A stretch of 64,000 bases of DNA from Ehretia macrophylla. Lineage: Eukaryota; Streptophyta; Magnoliopsida; Boraginales; Ehretiaceae. This document shows, piece by piece, positions 35,691 to 47,700 of this stretch. The position numbers were made by a program, and so were the translations under genes. The stretch's first letter is position 1, and every line of letters starts with the position of its first letter. The stretch covers positions 65,561,816 through 65,625,815 of the forward strand of contig CM075768.1 of NCBI GenBank assembly GCA_037974665.1. The letters run 5' to 3'. The notes beneath the pieces are model-generated. The model was not told the origin of the DNA. It did no database searches and saw only the letters and a list, made by a program, of their open reading frames with translations.

Positions 35691-36260
35691 CCAAAGCCGT
35701 ATGAATTGAATTACCCGACGCATGATTTGGAGTTAGCAGCTATTGTGTTTGCACTCAAGAAATGGAGGCATTATTTGTGGGGTAACAAGTTTGATGTATT
35801 TACTGATCATAAGAGCTTGAAATACTTGTTCTCTCAAAAAGAGTTGAATATGAGGCAAAGGCGGTGGATGGAGCTTTTGGATGATTATAACTGCACAATC
35901 AATTATGTGCCTGGTAAAGCAAATGTAGTTGCAGATGCCTTAAGTAGGAAAGCAAGCATGGCAAAACTGGAAGTCAAGGTGCAGGAGTTGTTGGAGGAAG
36001 CATTTTTGTGGAAACCACAATTGACTCGGAAAGGGTTACTTTTTGCCACTACACAGGTTCAACAGAAGGACCAAAAATTTCAGAAGATTAAAGAAAGCAA
36101 CGCAGATTTCAAGTTTCATGATGATGGTGTTTGGAGGTTTAAGAATCAGATTTGTGTTCCCAATGAGCCAGAGCTGAAAAAGAAGATTCTTGAAGAAGCC
36201 CATAATTCAAGATATACTATTAACCCTGGCGGAACAAAGATGTACCGGGATTTGAAGTAA
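35691..36260 (+). pseudogene. RNase H end and integrase zinc domain, element B
   Basis: [27 protein letters not shown] and [13 protein letters not shown] carry the remaining RNase H acidic residues. The block then enters the integrase N-terminal zinc-binding domain: [18 protein letters not shown]. The first histidine (H166 of the frame from 35706) is present, but the second is replaced by asparagine (N173), which should weaken zinc binding. A TAA at 36258 ends the block. Confidence 0.92.
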
Positions 36261-36929
36261 TACTATTGGTGGAATAACATGAAAATAGAAATTGAGGAGT
36301 TTGTGGCACGGTGTTTGACTTGCCAGAGAGTCAAAGCGGAACATCAACGACCCGTAGGTTTACTTCAGCCGTTGGAAATTCCTCAATGGAAATGGGAACA
36401 TATCACTATGGATTTTGTTATGGACCTACCCAGATCGCAAAAGGGTCATGACGCCGTTTGGGTCATATTGGATAGATTGACTAAGTCGGCACACTTTTTA
36501 CCGATGAACAAGGAGGATAGTCCAGAGAAATTAGGAGATATGTATGTGGCGGAGATTGTAAGATTGCACGGGATGCCTGTGAGTATTGTATCGGATAGGG
36601 ATCCTCGTTTTAGTTCCCGATTTTGGAAGAGATTGCAAGAAGCTTTGGGAACGAAGTTGAGTTTCAGCACGACCTATCACCCTCAGACTGATGGACAATC
36701 GGAGAGAACTATTCAGATTCTGGAGGATATGCTGAGGGCGTGTGTTTTAGACTTCGGGAAAGGTTGGGAGAAGTATCTGTCTCTAGCAGAGTTCGCTTAT
36801 ACTAATAGTTATCAGGCCACTATCGGGATGGCCCCATTTGAGGCGTTGTATGGACGTAAGTATCGATCCCCAATTTACGGGGATGATGTAGGTGAGACGA
36901 AGACTTTTGACCCGACCCTTTTACCTTAA
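36261..36929 (+). pseudogene. Integrase core part of element B
   Basis: Starts with the end of the zinc domain (CLTCQRVK, cysteines 12 and 15 of the frame from 36279). The DD35E catalytic triad is complete: D45 in HITMDFVMDLP, D106 in IVSDRDPRF, and E142 in TDGQSERTIQ, with 35 residues between the last two. This enzyme inserts the element's DNA and makes the 5-bp duplication seen at both ends. Ended by a TAA at 36927. Confidence 0.95.
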
Positions 36930-37460
36930 CTTATGAAGACTGTTGATAATATCCACCTCATTCGGAAACGGATGCTTACCGCCCAGAGCAGGTAGAAGAG
37001 TTATGCAGACCGCCGAAGACGGAGTCTAGAGTTTGAGGTCGGCGACAAGGTGTTCTTGAAGATATCACCCCGGAGGGGACTGATTAAACATGGCAAGGGT
37101 GAAAATTTGAGCCCGAGGTTCGTAGGACCATTTGAGATAATTGAGAAGGTGGGCAAATTGGCGTATCGCCTAGTACTACCCCAGAACCTCTCCAATATTC
37201 ACGACGTCTTTCATGTTTCTATGATGCGGAAATATCATCCTGATCCGTCGCATATCTTGGAGCCAGAGCCATTGCAGCTTCGGGAGAACTTGTCTTACGA
37301 GGAGAAGCCCATTCGGATCCTAGACTAGCAAGATCGGGAGTTGCGCAACAAAACTATACCAATGGTGAAAGTGCTGTGGGACCATCATGGAGTTGAAGAA
37401 GCAACGTCAGAAAGGCGAGACCAGATGGAGCAGCAATATCCAGCTTTATTTCAAAGGTAA
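36930..37460 (+). pseudogene. Integrase C-terminus with chromodomain-like end, element B
   Basis: Interrupted by TAG at 36993 and TAG at 37326. Contains the Ty3 GPY/F module (RFVGPFEIIEKVGKLAYRL) and NIHDVFHVSMMRKY. After 37329 the frame reads RELRNKTIPMVKVLWDHHGVEEAT and QQYPALF, the weak chromodomain seen at the end of Tekay/Del integrases; serine stands where a tryptophan is usual after GVEEAT. Such domains are thought to help steer insertion to chromatin. The natural stop is 37458-37460. Confidence 0.88.
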
Positions 37461-37481
37461 TATTGAATTTCGGGATGAAAT

Positions 37482-37500
37482 TCTTTTAAGGAGTGGAGGA
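37482..37500 (+). other. Element B polypurine tract
   Basis: TTTTAAGGAGTGGAGGA directly before the 3' LTR at 37501. The same tract, with GGGG for GTGG, is found in element C. Confidence 0.85.
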
Positions 37501-37719
37501 TGTGAGGCCCGACCTCGAATTGCGTGCGATACCTCATTTCGTGTATCCTAACCTAGATTTGCGTGTCTTGACCTAGGTTTGAGAATTGTGTTCGTTTTGT
37601 GTGCCTTGCATTGAATTACGTGCATTCATTTAAGGTTGCGTGCATTTACTTGAAAAACGTGCGTTCGTCTCGTAGTTCGTTCCCTACCTCGTAGTGCGTG
37701 CCCAAGACCTAGGAAAACG
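37501..37719 (+). repeat. Element B 3' LTR, first part (split by element C)
   Basis: First 219 bp of the LTR, TGTGAGGCCCGACC onward, up to and including the AAACG target duplication. Confidence 0.94.
37715..37719. repeat. Target site duplication of element C, left
   Basis: AAACG, repeated at 48866-48870. Confidence 0.93.
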
Positions 37720-40700
37720 TGTCACGCCCCAACCCGGCCAATAAGGTTAGACTAGGGTATGAACTAAACATTCAAGTCACGTCTCGTACTTAACTGTTTA
37801 TAAAGATTTAACACTTATCGTTTTTAGCCTAAACTCCAAAGTTTTCCGGAAAATCGGCAACATAACGGCTGTAATTGGACTCTTTGGTTTGACCTAATTC
37901 TCTAAACGCCTCAATTATTCCAATCATTAATCCAATTTCATTAAGGACTCCTATTTGTCACCAACCAATTTGCCTACTAGTTTATCTTGAAACTCTCGTT
38001 TGGTTAATAAGCCTAACATGATAACTATGCCCCGTTTATTTTTCAATTTCCTATCATGCAAGTACCTATTATCCTTTAGTTTGCAAATGAACACCTAAGT
38101 GAAATTAGATAGAATTAACTTAGTTGATTGTTCATCTAGTGGTTTGAATGCCTACGATAACTACTAATTAAGAAAACGAAAGCAAACAACCAAATAAAAG
38201 TTCGTCCGGTTATAGATAGTACAATCTCAGAATTAGACCCAAATTACAACGGGGTCATTTACATCAATAAACAACGAGCAACATAAAAGAAATAGTCTTC
38301 AAGTAGCATAGTTCACAAATAGCCATAATCACGCAAGGCACACAAGACAAGCAATCACTCCAGGGGTTCATCGTTAGGCACACCGTCCTCGGGTACCTGT
38401 ACCTGTCCTTCTTCACCTGTGATGAAAAAGAGGGTGAGTCCTTATGAACTCAGCGAGGGGGAACGAGAAATACGTTTTGAAACTCGTTTTCCGGTTCAAT
38501 TTATGAAAACTCTTTTTGAGAACATGTCACGTATTACAAATAATAAGGTACGCAATTATAAGAAACAAATCGAGTAACGGATACAAAGTAAGGGAACAGA
38601 AATGCCAGTCTTTCCTCCCCGAGGTTCTCTAGGAACCAAGCGAGAGTACTTACATATAAGCACAGGAACAAGAATACCAGTCTTTCCTCCCCGAGGTTCT
38701 CTAGGAACCAAGCGAGAGTACTTATACACATAGTAAAAAGGATACGGTGAGCATTTGCTCTCAATGTCAATTTCGATTCATTTGGTGCGGCCGACTTCAA
38801 TAATCCACTTATCGCTCCCAATTGGGTGTACTTCGGATGTACCCCGAAACCTACGACCCAACTCTCCGAGGGTGAAATGCCAAGCGAGAGAGGGAATTGG
38901 ACCATGGTAGTCACGGTAACACCGGCAAGCCCGATGCCGCCCGGCGTGCGTGAAACACTACCGTGCCACACTGAAAGGTTGCAACCTCGTATACAATGCC
39001 CATTTTTGTCATTTACCATTTCACATTAGGAGGTCAACAAAGTAGGTTGCCTCCGAGCAAGTATATGATCACATTTTGACATATTGGCATATAAGGCATT
39101 GTAAGAACATATGATCATTTCATATATCCATTTGAAAGCAATTAAACTTTAACGGGCAGCCAAGTAATCATGTTCAAATAAACCATTGAATATCTTTTAA
39201 CAATTCACATTAGGAGGACAACAAAGTAGGTTGCCTCCGAGCAATTTCAAGATCACATATTGCCAAGTAAACGAACGAGGCATGCTTGACATGAAATTTC
39301 ACTTTGTAGAACACATAGAGTCATATGAACATTAAACGGGCAGCCATGTAACACATGCAAGTCAAGCCATATAACTCATTTCGAAGTCCACGTAATCAAG
39401 TGATACGATTATTCACATGCAACAACATCTACGTGGTGGTTTCGGATGCAAGAAAAGCCTATTTGTCAACATGCAATGATCAAAATTACATTTAAGCTTA
39501 TAAGACATTTACGGGCAGCCCACTAAGCATATAATTTCCACACAATATCTAAATGATCAACACTTAGCAAGACTACCTAGTCATTAGGGTTTCCGTTTCA
39601 TGCTTAACCATGTGATTAAACCCTAAGTCAACTCAAGTTCATTCACAAGTCATGCATCATTCAATTCAAACATCCTCAAGTACTCAAAACAGTCCACACA
39701 ACATCCCAACACCACAATTCCAAGCAATTAGCACCACAAGAGGGGTTACAACAATTTTCCAAGCATATAACTAAGTGAAACCTTTACTGCAATAGGCTGT
39801 TTTCCCACAATCAATAGGATAATCAAACAATCTCAAAATTCAGTGAATAAGATGTCAAATTAAATCTTAAGAAGTTAAATAAACTCAGAAACAAACCTTG
39901 CATCAATTGGAGTTCAGAATCATTAGTTATGGCCGAAACAGTGAGGTAGCACAAAACTGTCCAGATTTGCACACTTTTCAGAAATTGACGTTTTTGAGGT
40001 CCTTAGAGTCATTTTTAGCTTTGGTCCATTTCTGACAAAATTGTCCAGAACTGAAAAATATAGTAGTACACCAATTTTAATGCATTTTGGACAACATTTA
40101 CTAAGTCAAACACGGTTCGCTCCACAAGGTCAGTGCATCTGCCCAAACCTGATTCATTTTCCCAGATTTCCAGATTTGGTCATATTTTAATGATTTGCCA
40201 TTTTGAGGACCTTAGAGTCAAAATTAGCTTCGGCCTATTTCTGGAAAAAATGTTCAAAACTGTCCAAACTAGTCACCCACCAATTTTCAAGCATTTTCAA
40301 CATCATTTGCTTAGCTAAACTTACCTCGAACAGACTGGTCAGAGAGCTGTCATCCACTTCGACTTCACCTAGCATCATTTTCAAGCCAAGATCTTGCCAT
40401 GCATGGTTGTTTAAGCTTATGAACGACCATATAGCTCAAGTACAGAAGCAAATACACACATTTATGAGCATGCATGTGAAATTTCAAAGAGTTTTCAAAA
40501 GCTTTTAACCCTCACCTTTGCAATCAACCAAAAGATGCACAAAAACCTTGTTGAGGCTCAAATTTCTTCCTCTTCTTGCTTAGCCGAGTTTCCAACTTGG
40601 TTTTCTCTATTTTTCCTAGCCTAGTAAGCAATCTCTTAGTACATGCATGTAGTTAGGACTTGAAGAAAAGAAATGGAAGCTTAGTAACTCACCTAGGCCG

Positions 40701-41850
40701 AAAATGAAGCTTCAATGCACATGCATGAGTGATTTTTGCATCCTAGCTTGTTCGGTTGAGGTCCTTTGCTTGTGGCTTGCTTGGTTTAGCTATGGTGTGA
40801 AGAAGAGAAGCTATGGAGATGAAGAACTCAGCCAAAACCGAAATGGAGAGAGAAAATGAGAGGGAGAGAGAGAAATGTGAGGAAAGTGAGAGAAATGAGA
40901 GAAAAATGAGGCTTTTTGCAATTTTTTGAGCATGTGGTCAGCCTTGGGCTTCCAAATCTGAATTTTTGTGTCTTCAAGGTGGAATTTGAAATGTTAGCAT
41001 GGGCCATGAGTGGTTTGGTCGAAAATGAGAGGAAATTGAGCTGGTTTTGGTCAATTTTTTATGCATTGATAAGTGATTTTGTGTCATGACTTGTCTAGAA
41101 TTATTTTGAATTAACCATGCATGCAAAAATCTGATTTTGTCTCATCTTTTGAATTGTTTTAACATGTGTGTAAGAGAATGTTGGGTATTTAGGGATTTTA
41201 GGTAGAATAGAATATAGAGTATGTTTAGAGGTTGGTGAGATTTTGTCTTGTAGTGAGTTTAAAATATAATATTTAGGTGTTAGTGGATTTTGTAGAGATT
41301 TGAATTAGGATTATAATAATAGTTAGTGGATTGTGTAGGATTATTTTATTGTCTTGTGCTTTGTGTAGGATTCTTTCTTGATCAACGTGGTGGCACGGAT
41401 TCCTAGGTCTAGGGCACGAATTACGAGGTAGACACGATCTACGAGGTAAGACACGAACTTCAAGACTAGTGCACGTACTTCAAGACTAATGCACATATTT
41501 CAATGCAAATGCACGCAATCCCTAGATAAATGTACGTAAACCAATACAAGGCACGTAATTCAAGACACGACTCTTAAACCTAGGTTAAAGCACGCAGTTC
41601 AAGGTTAATGCACACGAAACGAAGAGACACACGCAAATCAAGGTCTCGCATGTAAATTAAGGTCATGGCATGTTTATCTAGGTATCGCACGTATATCGAG
41701 GATTAGGGCACACAATTTTAGGTTAAGGCACGTATAACGAGGTATGCACGAAAACCAAGACAGGACACGTAATCCTAGGTCGGTCATATAATTTTAGGTC
41801 TAAGGCGCGCAAATCGAGGTAAGACACGTTATTCGGTGTCGGGCCTCACA
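37720..41850 (-). repeat. Element C 3' LTR (left copy)
   Basis: 4,131 bp, about 0.5 kb longer than the LTR of B. It contains a 72-bp tandem duplication (two CCAGTCTTTCCTCC... units starting at 38605 and 38677), two related segments 184 bp apart (39020 and 39204, AGGAGG-CAACAAAGTAGGTTGCCTCCGAGCAA), a purine-rich GAGA stretch at 40840-40910, and loosely repeated CACGTAATTCAAG words at 41390-41850. Confidence 0.93.
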
Positions 41851-41870
41851 TCCTCCCCTCCTTAAAAGAA
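41851..41870 (-). other. Element C polypurine tract
   Basis: TCCTCCCCTCCTTAAAAGAA on the plus strand, a purine run on the sense strand, directly before the 3' LTR; the neighbouring TTTCGTCCCGAAATTC also matches element B. Confidence 0.85.
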
Positions 41871-44709
41871 TTTCGTCCCGAAATTCATTCTTACTTGTTA
41901 AGGTCATTTAGACGGATTCCGACCATTGTCATTTTCAACTCCGGGTCGTCCTTTGCTCTGTGATCTCTCTTACCACAACGAATTCACTTCCTAGCTTTCT
42001 CCAATCATTTAATTCGGGTGACCCCTACATTTACAGTTCGTTCCTTTGAACAACTCTCTTTTCTCCAATTGATCTTAAGGTCGAGTTCATTAACTAAGGT
42101 TTGAATCTCCAAACATAGTCATCAAAACTGCATCGGTATCCTAACAATAGAACTATAACTCCAAAATCATGACTCATGTTGTATCAATCTCGCATCCATA
42201 CCTCAAAAGGAATATCACAATAATACCGCAATCTTATGGTTACATACACTAATTTCAAGATGATAGGTCTATATCCGATTTACATATCATATCTACTAGC
42301 TTCAAATTGTTAGCACGTAAGACATACACATGTTATGGATTATTTCCACAATACGACTCTATTTTCAGGAAAAACTCTCCAAACAAACTGATCCATCTCA
42401 AATCGTCATCTATCGATGGTATTATAGCCCTTCTTATCTCGCAGGTACATTAGATTAGCAAATCTTCTAATGACTAGTCTCCTAATCATAGGCTCCTATT
42501 CACTAACATCCTTTCCCAGCTTCGTTAACCTTCATGCCCGTAATAAAGGAGAAAGACTGTTGAGGTTCATGAAACTCAAACTCTAAGGTTTATTAAGTAC
42601 CACCAACAAATTGCCATTGAAATTGCATGAGTAACTAATCATGTAGCACTAGTTCAACTTTTCAGTAAGCTTCATCAGCTTGTGATTCACAATTTATTTA
42701 CATATTCAAATCTCTATTTTCAAGTCACGAGGCTTCAGAACTTTCTTGTAATCTTATCCAAATTTCCTAAGACGAATAGCTTCAACCTCAAATAAATTCT
42801 ACTCACCTTATTCCAAGGTTATGTCATACTTAAGAAGACAATGGTCCTACTCACTTAGCGACCTAGTCATCCTTTCGAACACTTAATGCTCGCCAATATA
42901 TCTTCGACATTAATGTTACTAAGCTGGGTTCATCGCCATGTAAGTGATATCAATACTCTACTAGGTTACCGACCGTACAACAACAATCCTAGGACTATAA
43001 ATGGGTACCGAAATGACCGAGCTCATAAAATACTTACACGAGATAACTTCAAGGTTGTATCAACATAAGAATTATAACCACAATATAATCTAATAGAACT
43101 TCAAAAGTAATCAATTACTTATTTAACTATCACTACAAAATTCACCCCTCTTATTCGACCACCACAATTCGAAGTCTCCAACTGCTAGTTTCTAGAAGTG
43201 AAACGGTGCACATAGATACAGTGGTCTAACAATAATATCTTGGGTCATCATGACTCTGATTTATCTCTATCTTACTCTCTTCGTTTACATGTTCAACTAA
43301 CTAAGAACATCAAGACTCATCGACCTTAGGTTCTAGGGTTCACCATGAATCATCATGCATACTTACTATTAGCTATTTAGGATTACTAATCATATCCTAA
43401 CGACTCCACTTTGCAACCAGATGCTTAATATCATTTCGATGGTTTATATAATAGGTCCATCGGTATTACTTAGAGATATATGCTTCCTAATATCCTCTAG
43501 GGTATCCAAACAACGAGTGCATAGAATGACTTACTTACATAATCACAACTAAATCCGAGAGGTGCCAAATTAATACCATGATTCTTAATATAACCAATAT
43601 CCAACTTAGGACCTTAGCAACATCATCTAATACATAATTCAATACCTTACACTTCCATTCGACCAAACATTTAGGTGTAGTCTTCCGAACACGAGTTCTC
43701 GTTACACGAATTCCTCGATTCCAATATCCCTATATCTTGTTATACTAAAGATTCATCAATCTTGTTAAACTTAATCTCTAGAGTTGCCTACATGTCTCGA
43801 GGTTATCCATTGTTAAGTTACCTAAACACGTTATTCACGCCTTAATAATCTAACCCCTATCGCCCATTTCCACGAGTTCATCCCTTAATTTCTAGGTCAC
43901 AAACTTACCATTGAGTGAACTTGAAACTCGTTAATATACACCTTATTAGGTTCAACGATGCTTAATTCCAATCAAGTAAGGATTCAATCGTACGAGTATA
44001 TTGCCAACTTCTTAGATAGCCTATCGAGCCAATTTTAAGATGTGAGAAATGGATTCAAAGAAACCTCCAAGTCAACTTCCACTATCAGCACATGAGAATA
44101 TATACTACTCTACATATTTAATAGTATGTTCTTATATCTTAAGCGAAGTTGTATGTCATTAAACTTTATACTTGAACCATAATTAGAAGAACGGTTTAAC
44201 GGAATCAATAACTTCATAGCTATAAAATTGACAACTTAATCACAGGTATAGGTATTTCAAAAATAAGGAGAAACTTTACCTCAACAATTATACCCGTGCT
44301 ACGCATTTTATACATATGCATATCCAATAATACATACTATCCATCGAGTACGTGTGAAGATGCCAGAAATCTCTAACCGAGACTTTTCGTTCTTCCTGCA
44401 TGAATTTACTTCCCTGAAAGTCCTAATTCTAACTATCTATGTGTATAAACAGTCATTTATGGTTATATAACATGCATATGTATCAAGAAAGAAGTATAAA
44501 GGTATGCATGCATTATTGAGGGCACTAACGTGTCGGTGTGCATGACACATAATACATATAGTCCACAAAGGCACATAGTATTCAATTCTCAAAGCAATTA
44601 AAGCATATTAGCACACATTAACTCATATAAACAAGACATCACAATTACCTTAGGGCTTCTACCCATGGTCCGAGAGTTGAACCCGACTAACGCCTAGTTA
44701 CTAAACTAA
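41871..44709 (-). other. Element C internal region, no recognisable genes
   Basis: About 2.8 kb of AT-rich sequence with stops in all frames; the only open frame above 60 codons (42886-43068, plus strand) resembles nothing. No zinc knuckle, protease, polymerase or integrase motif is seen on either strand. The sequence next to the primer site resembles the leader of element B, and the rest is unlike B. Its origin is unknown. Confidence 0.75.
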
Positions 44710-44721
44710 GCTCTGATACCA
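44710..44721 (-). other. Element C primer binding site (tRNA-iMet)
   Basis: GCTCTGATACCA on the plus strand, that is TGGTATCAGAGC on the sense strand, 13 bp inside the 5' LTR. Confidence 0.92.
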
Positions 44722-44734
44722 TTCTTATATAAGG

Positions 44735-47700
44735 TGTCACGCCCCAACCCGGCCAATAAGGTTAGACTAGGGTGTGAACTAAACATTCAAGTCACGTCTC
44801 GTACTTAACTGTTTATAAAGATTTAACACTTATCGTTTTTAGCCTAAACTCCAAAGTTTTCCGGAAAATCGGCAACATAACGGCTGTAATTGGACTCTTT
44901 GGTTTGACCTAATTCTCTAAACGCCTCAATTATTCCAATCATTAATCCAATTTCATTAAGGACTCCTATTTGTCACCAACCAATTTGCCTACTAGTTTAT
45001 CTTGAAACTCTCGTTTGGTTAATAAGCCTAACATGATAACTATGCCCCGTTTATTTTTCAATTTCCTATCATGCAAGTACCTATTATCCTTTAGTTTGCA
45101 AATGAACACCTAAGTGAAATTAGATAGAATTAACTTAGTTGATTGTTCATCTAGTGGTTTGAATGCCTACGATAACTACTAATTAAGAAAACGAAAGCAA
45201 ACAACCAAATAAAAGTTCGTCCGGTTATAGATAGTACAATCTCAGAATTAGACCCAAATTACAACGGGGTCATTTACATCAATAAACAACGAGCAACATA
45301 AAAGAAATAGTCTTCAAGTAGCATAGTTCACAAATAGCCATAATCACGCAAGGCACACAAGACAAGCAATCACTCCAGGGGTTCATCGTTAGGCACACCG
45401 TCCTCGGGTACCTGTACCTGTCCTTCTTCACCTGTGATGAAAAAGAGGGTGAGTCCTTATGAACTCAGCGAGGGGGAACGAGAAATACGTTTTGAAACTC
45501 GTTTTCCGGTTCAATTTATGAAAACTCTTTTTGAGAACATGTCACGTATTACAAATAATAAGGTACGCAATTATAAGAAACAAATCGAGTAACGGATACA
45601 AAGTAAGGGAACAGAAATGCCAGTCTTTCCTCCCCGAGGTTCTCTAGGAACCAAGCGAGAGTACTTACATATAAGCACAGGAACAAGAATACCAGTCTTT
45701 CCTCCCCGAGGTTCTCTAGGAACCAAGCGAGAGTACTTATACACATAGTAAAAAGGATACGGTGAGCATTTGCTCTCAATGTCAATTTCGATTCATTTGG
45801 TGCGGCCGACTTCAATAATCCACTTATCGCTCCCAATTGGGTGTACTTCGGATGTACCCCGAACACTACGACACAACTCTCCGAGAGTGAAATGCCAAGC
45901 GAGAGAGGGAATTGGACCATCGTAGTCACGGTAACACCGGCAAGCCCGATGCCGCCCGGCGTGCGTAAAACACTACCGTGCCACACTGAAAGGTTGCAAC
46001 CTGGTATACAATGCCCATTTTTGTCATTTAACATTTCACATTAGGAGGTCAACAAAGTAGGTTGCCTCCGAGCAAGTATATGATCACATTTTGACATATT
46101 GGCATATAAGGCATTGTAAGAACATATGATCATTTCATATATCCATTTGAAAGCAATTAAACTTTAACGGGCAGCCAAGTAATCATGTTCAAATAAACCA
46201 TTGAATATCTTTTAACAATTCACATTAGGAGGACAACAAAGTAGGTTGCCTCCGAGCAATTTCAAGATCACATATTGCCAAGTAAACGAACGAGGCATGC
46301 TTGACATGAAATTTCACTTTGTAGAACACATAGAGTCATATGAACATTAAACGGGCAGCCATGTAACACATGCAAGTCAAGCCATATAACTCATTTCGAA
46401 GTCCACGTAATCAAGTGATACGATTATTCACATGCAACAACATCTACGTGGTGGTTTCGGATGCAAGAAAAGCCTATTTGTCAACATGCAATGATCAAAA
46501 TTACATTTAAGCTTATAAGACATTTACGGGCAGCCCACTAAGCATATAATTTCCACACAATATCTAAATGATCAACACTTAGCAAGACTACCTAGTCATT
46601 AGGGTTTCCGTTTCATGCTTAACCATGTGATTAAACCCTAAGTCAACTCAAGTTCATTCACAAGTCATGCATCATTCAATTCAAACATCCTCAAGTACTC
46701 AAAACAGTCCACACAACATCCCAACACCACAATTCCAAGCAATTAGCACCACAAGAGGGGTTACAACAATTTTCCAAGCATATAACTAAGTGAAACCTTT
46801 ACTGCAATAGGCTGTTTTCCCACACTCAATAGGATAATAAAACAATCTCAAAATTCAGTGAATAAGATGTCAAATTAAAGCTTAAGAAGTTAAATAAACT
46901 CAGAAACAAACCTTGCATCAATTGGAGTTCAGAATCATTAGTTATGGCCGAAACAGTGAGGTAGCACAAAACTGTCCAGATTTACACACTTTTCAGAAAT
47001 TGACGTTTTTGAGGTCCTTAGAGTCATTTTTAGCTTTGGTCCATTTCTGACAAAATTGTCCAGAACTGAAAAATATAGTAGTACACCAATTTTCATGCAT
47101 TTTTGACAACATTTACTAAGTCAAACATGGTTCGCTCCACAAGGTCAGTGCATCTGCCAAAACCTGATTCATTTTCCCAGATTTCCAGATTTGGTCATAT
47201 TTTAATGATTTGCCATTTTGAGGACCTTAGAGTCAAAATTAGCTTCGGCCTATTTCTGGAAAAAATGTTCAAAACCGTACAAACTAGTCACCCACCAATT
47301 TTCAAGCATTTTCAACATCATTTGCTTAGCTAAACTTACCTCGAACAGACTGGTCAGAGAGCTGTCATCCACTTCGACTTCACCTAGCATCATTTTCAAG
47401 CCAAGATCTTGCCATGCATGGTTGTTTAAGCTTATGAACGACCATATAGCTCAAGTACAGAAGCAAATACACACATTTATGAGCATGCATGTGAAATTTC
47501 AAAGAGTTTTCAAAAGCTTTTAACCCTCACCTTTGCAATCAACCAAAAGATGCACAAAAACCTTGTTGAGGCTCAAATTTCTTCCTCTTCTTGCTTAGCC
47601 GAGTTTCCAACTTGGTTTTCTCTATTTTTCCTAGCCTAGTAAGCAATCTCTTAGTACATGCATGTAGTTAGGACTTGAAGAAAAGAAATGGAAGCTTAGT

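Larger units (their letters stand above)
32980..37460 (+). pseudogene. Element B gag-pol polyprotein gene, decayed
   Basis: About 1,490 codons in one Ty3-type polyprotein gene, from the Gag ATG to a natural stop at 37458-37460. The breaks are: an in-frame TAG at 33742, a one-base frameshift at about 33787-33794, then in-frame stops at 33954, 34371, 35250, 35688, 36258, 36927, 36993 and 37326. Outside these breaks the domains read well and the catalytic residues are present, so the decay is by point mutation, not deletion. Seven of the nine premature stops are explained by a single C-to-T change. No full polyprotein can be made from this copy. Confidence 0.94.

Noticed and set aside
32980..37460. 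Programmed frameshift or stop-codon readthrough in element B gag-pol
   Set aside because: Nine scattered stops plus a frameshift, mostly C-to-T, are decay; a programmed site would be single and lie between Gag and Pol.
38534..39019. 161-codon minus-strand open frame, repeated at 45549-46034
   Set aside because: It lies in both LTRs of element C and spans the 72-bp tandem duplication; internal repeat of the peptide follows from that. No known domain.
40840..40910. GAGA-rich stretch as a host regulatory element
   Set aside because: It is within the element C LTR and present in both copies; any role would belong to the element, and nothing ties it to a host gene.
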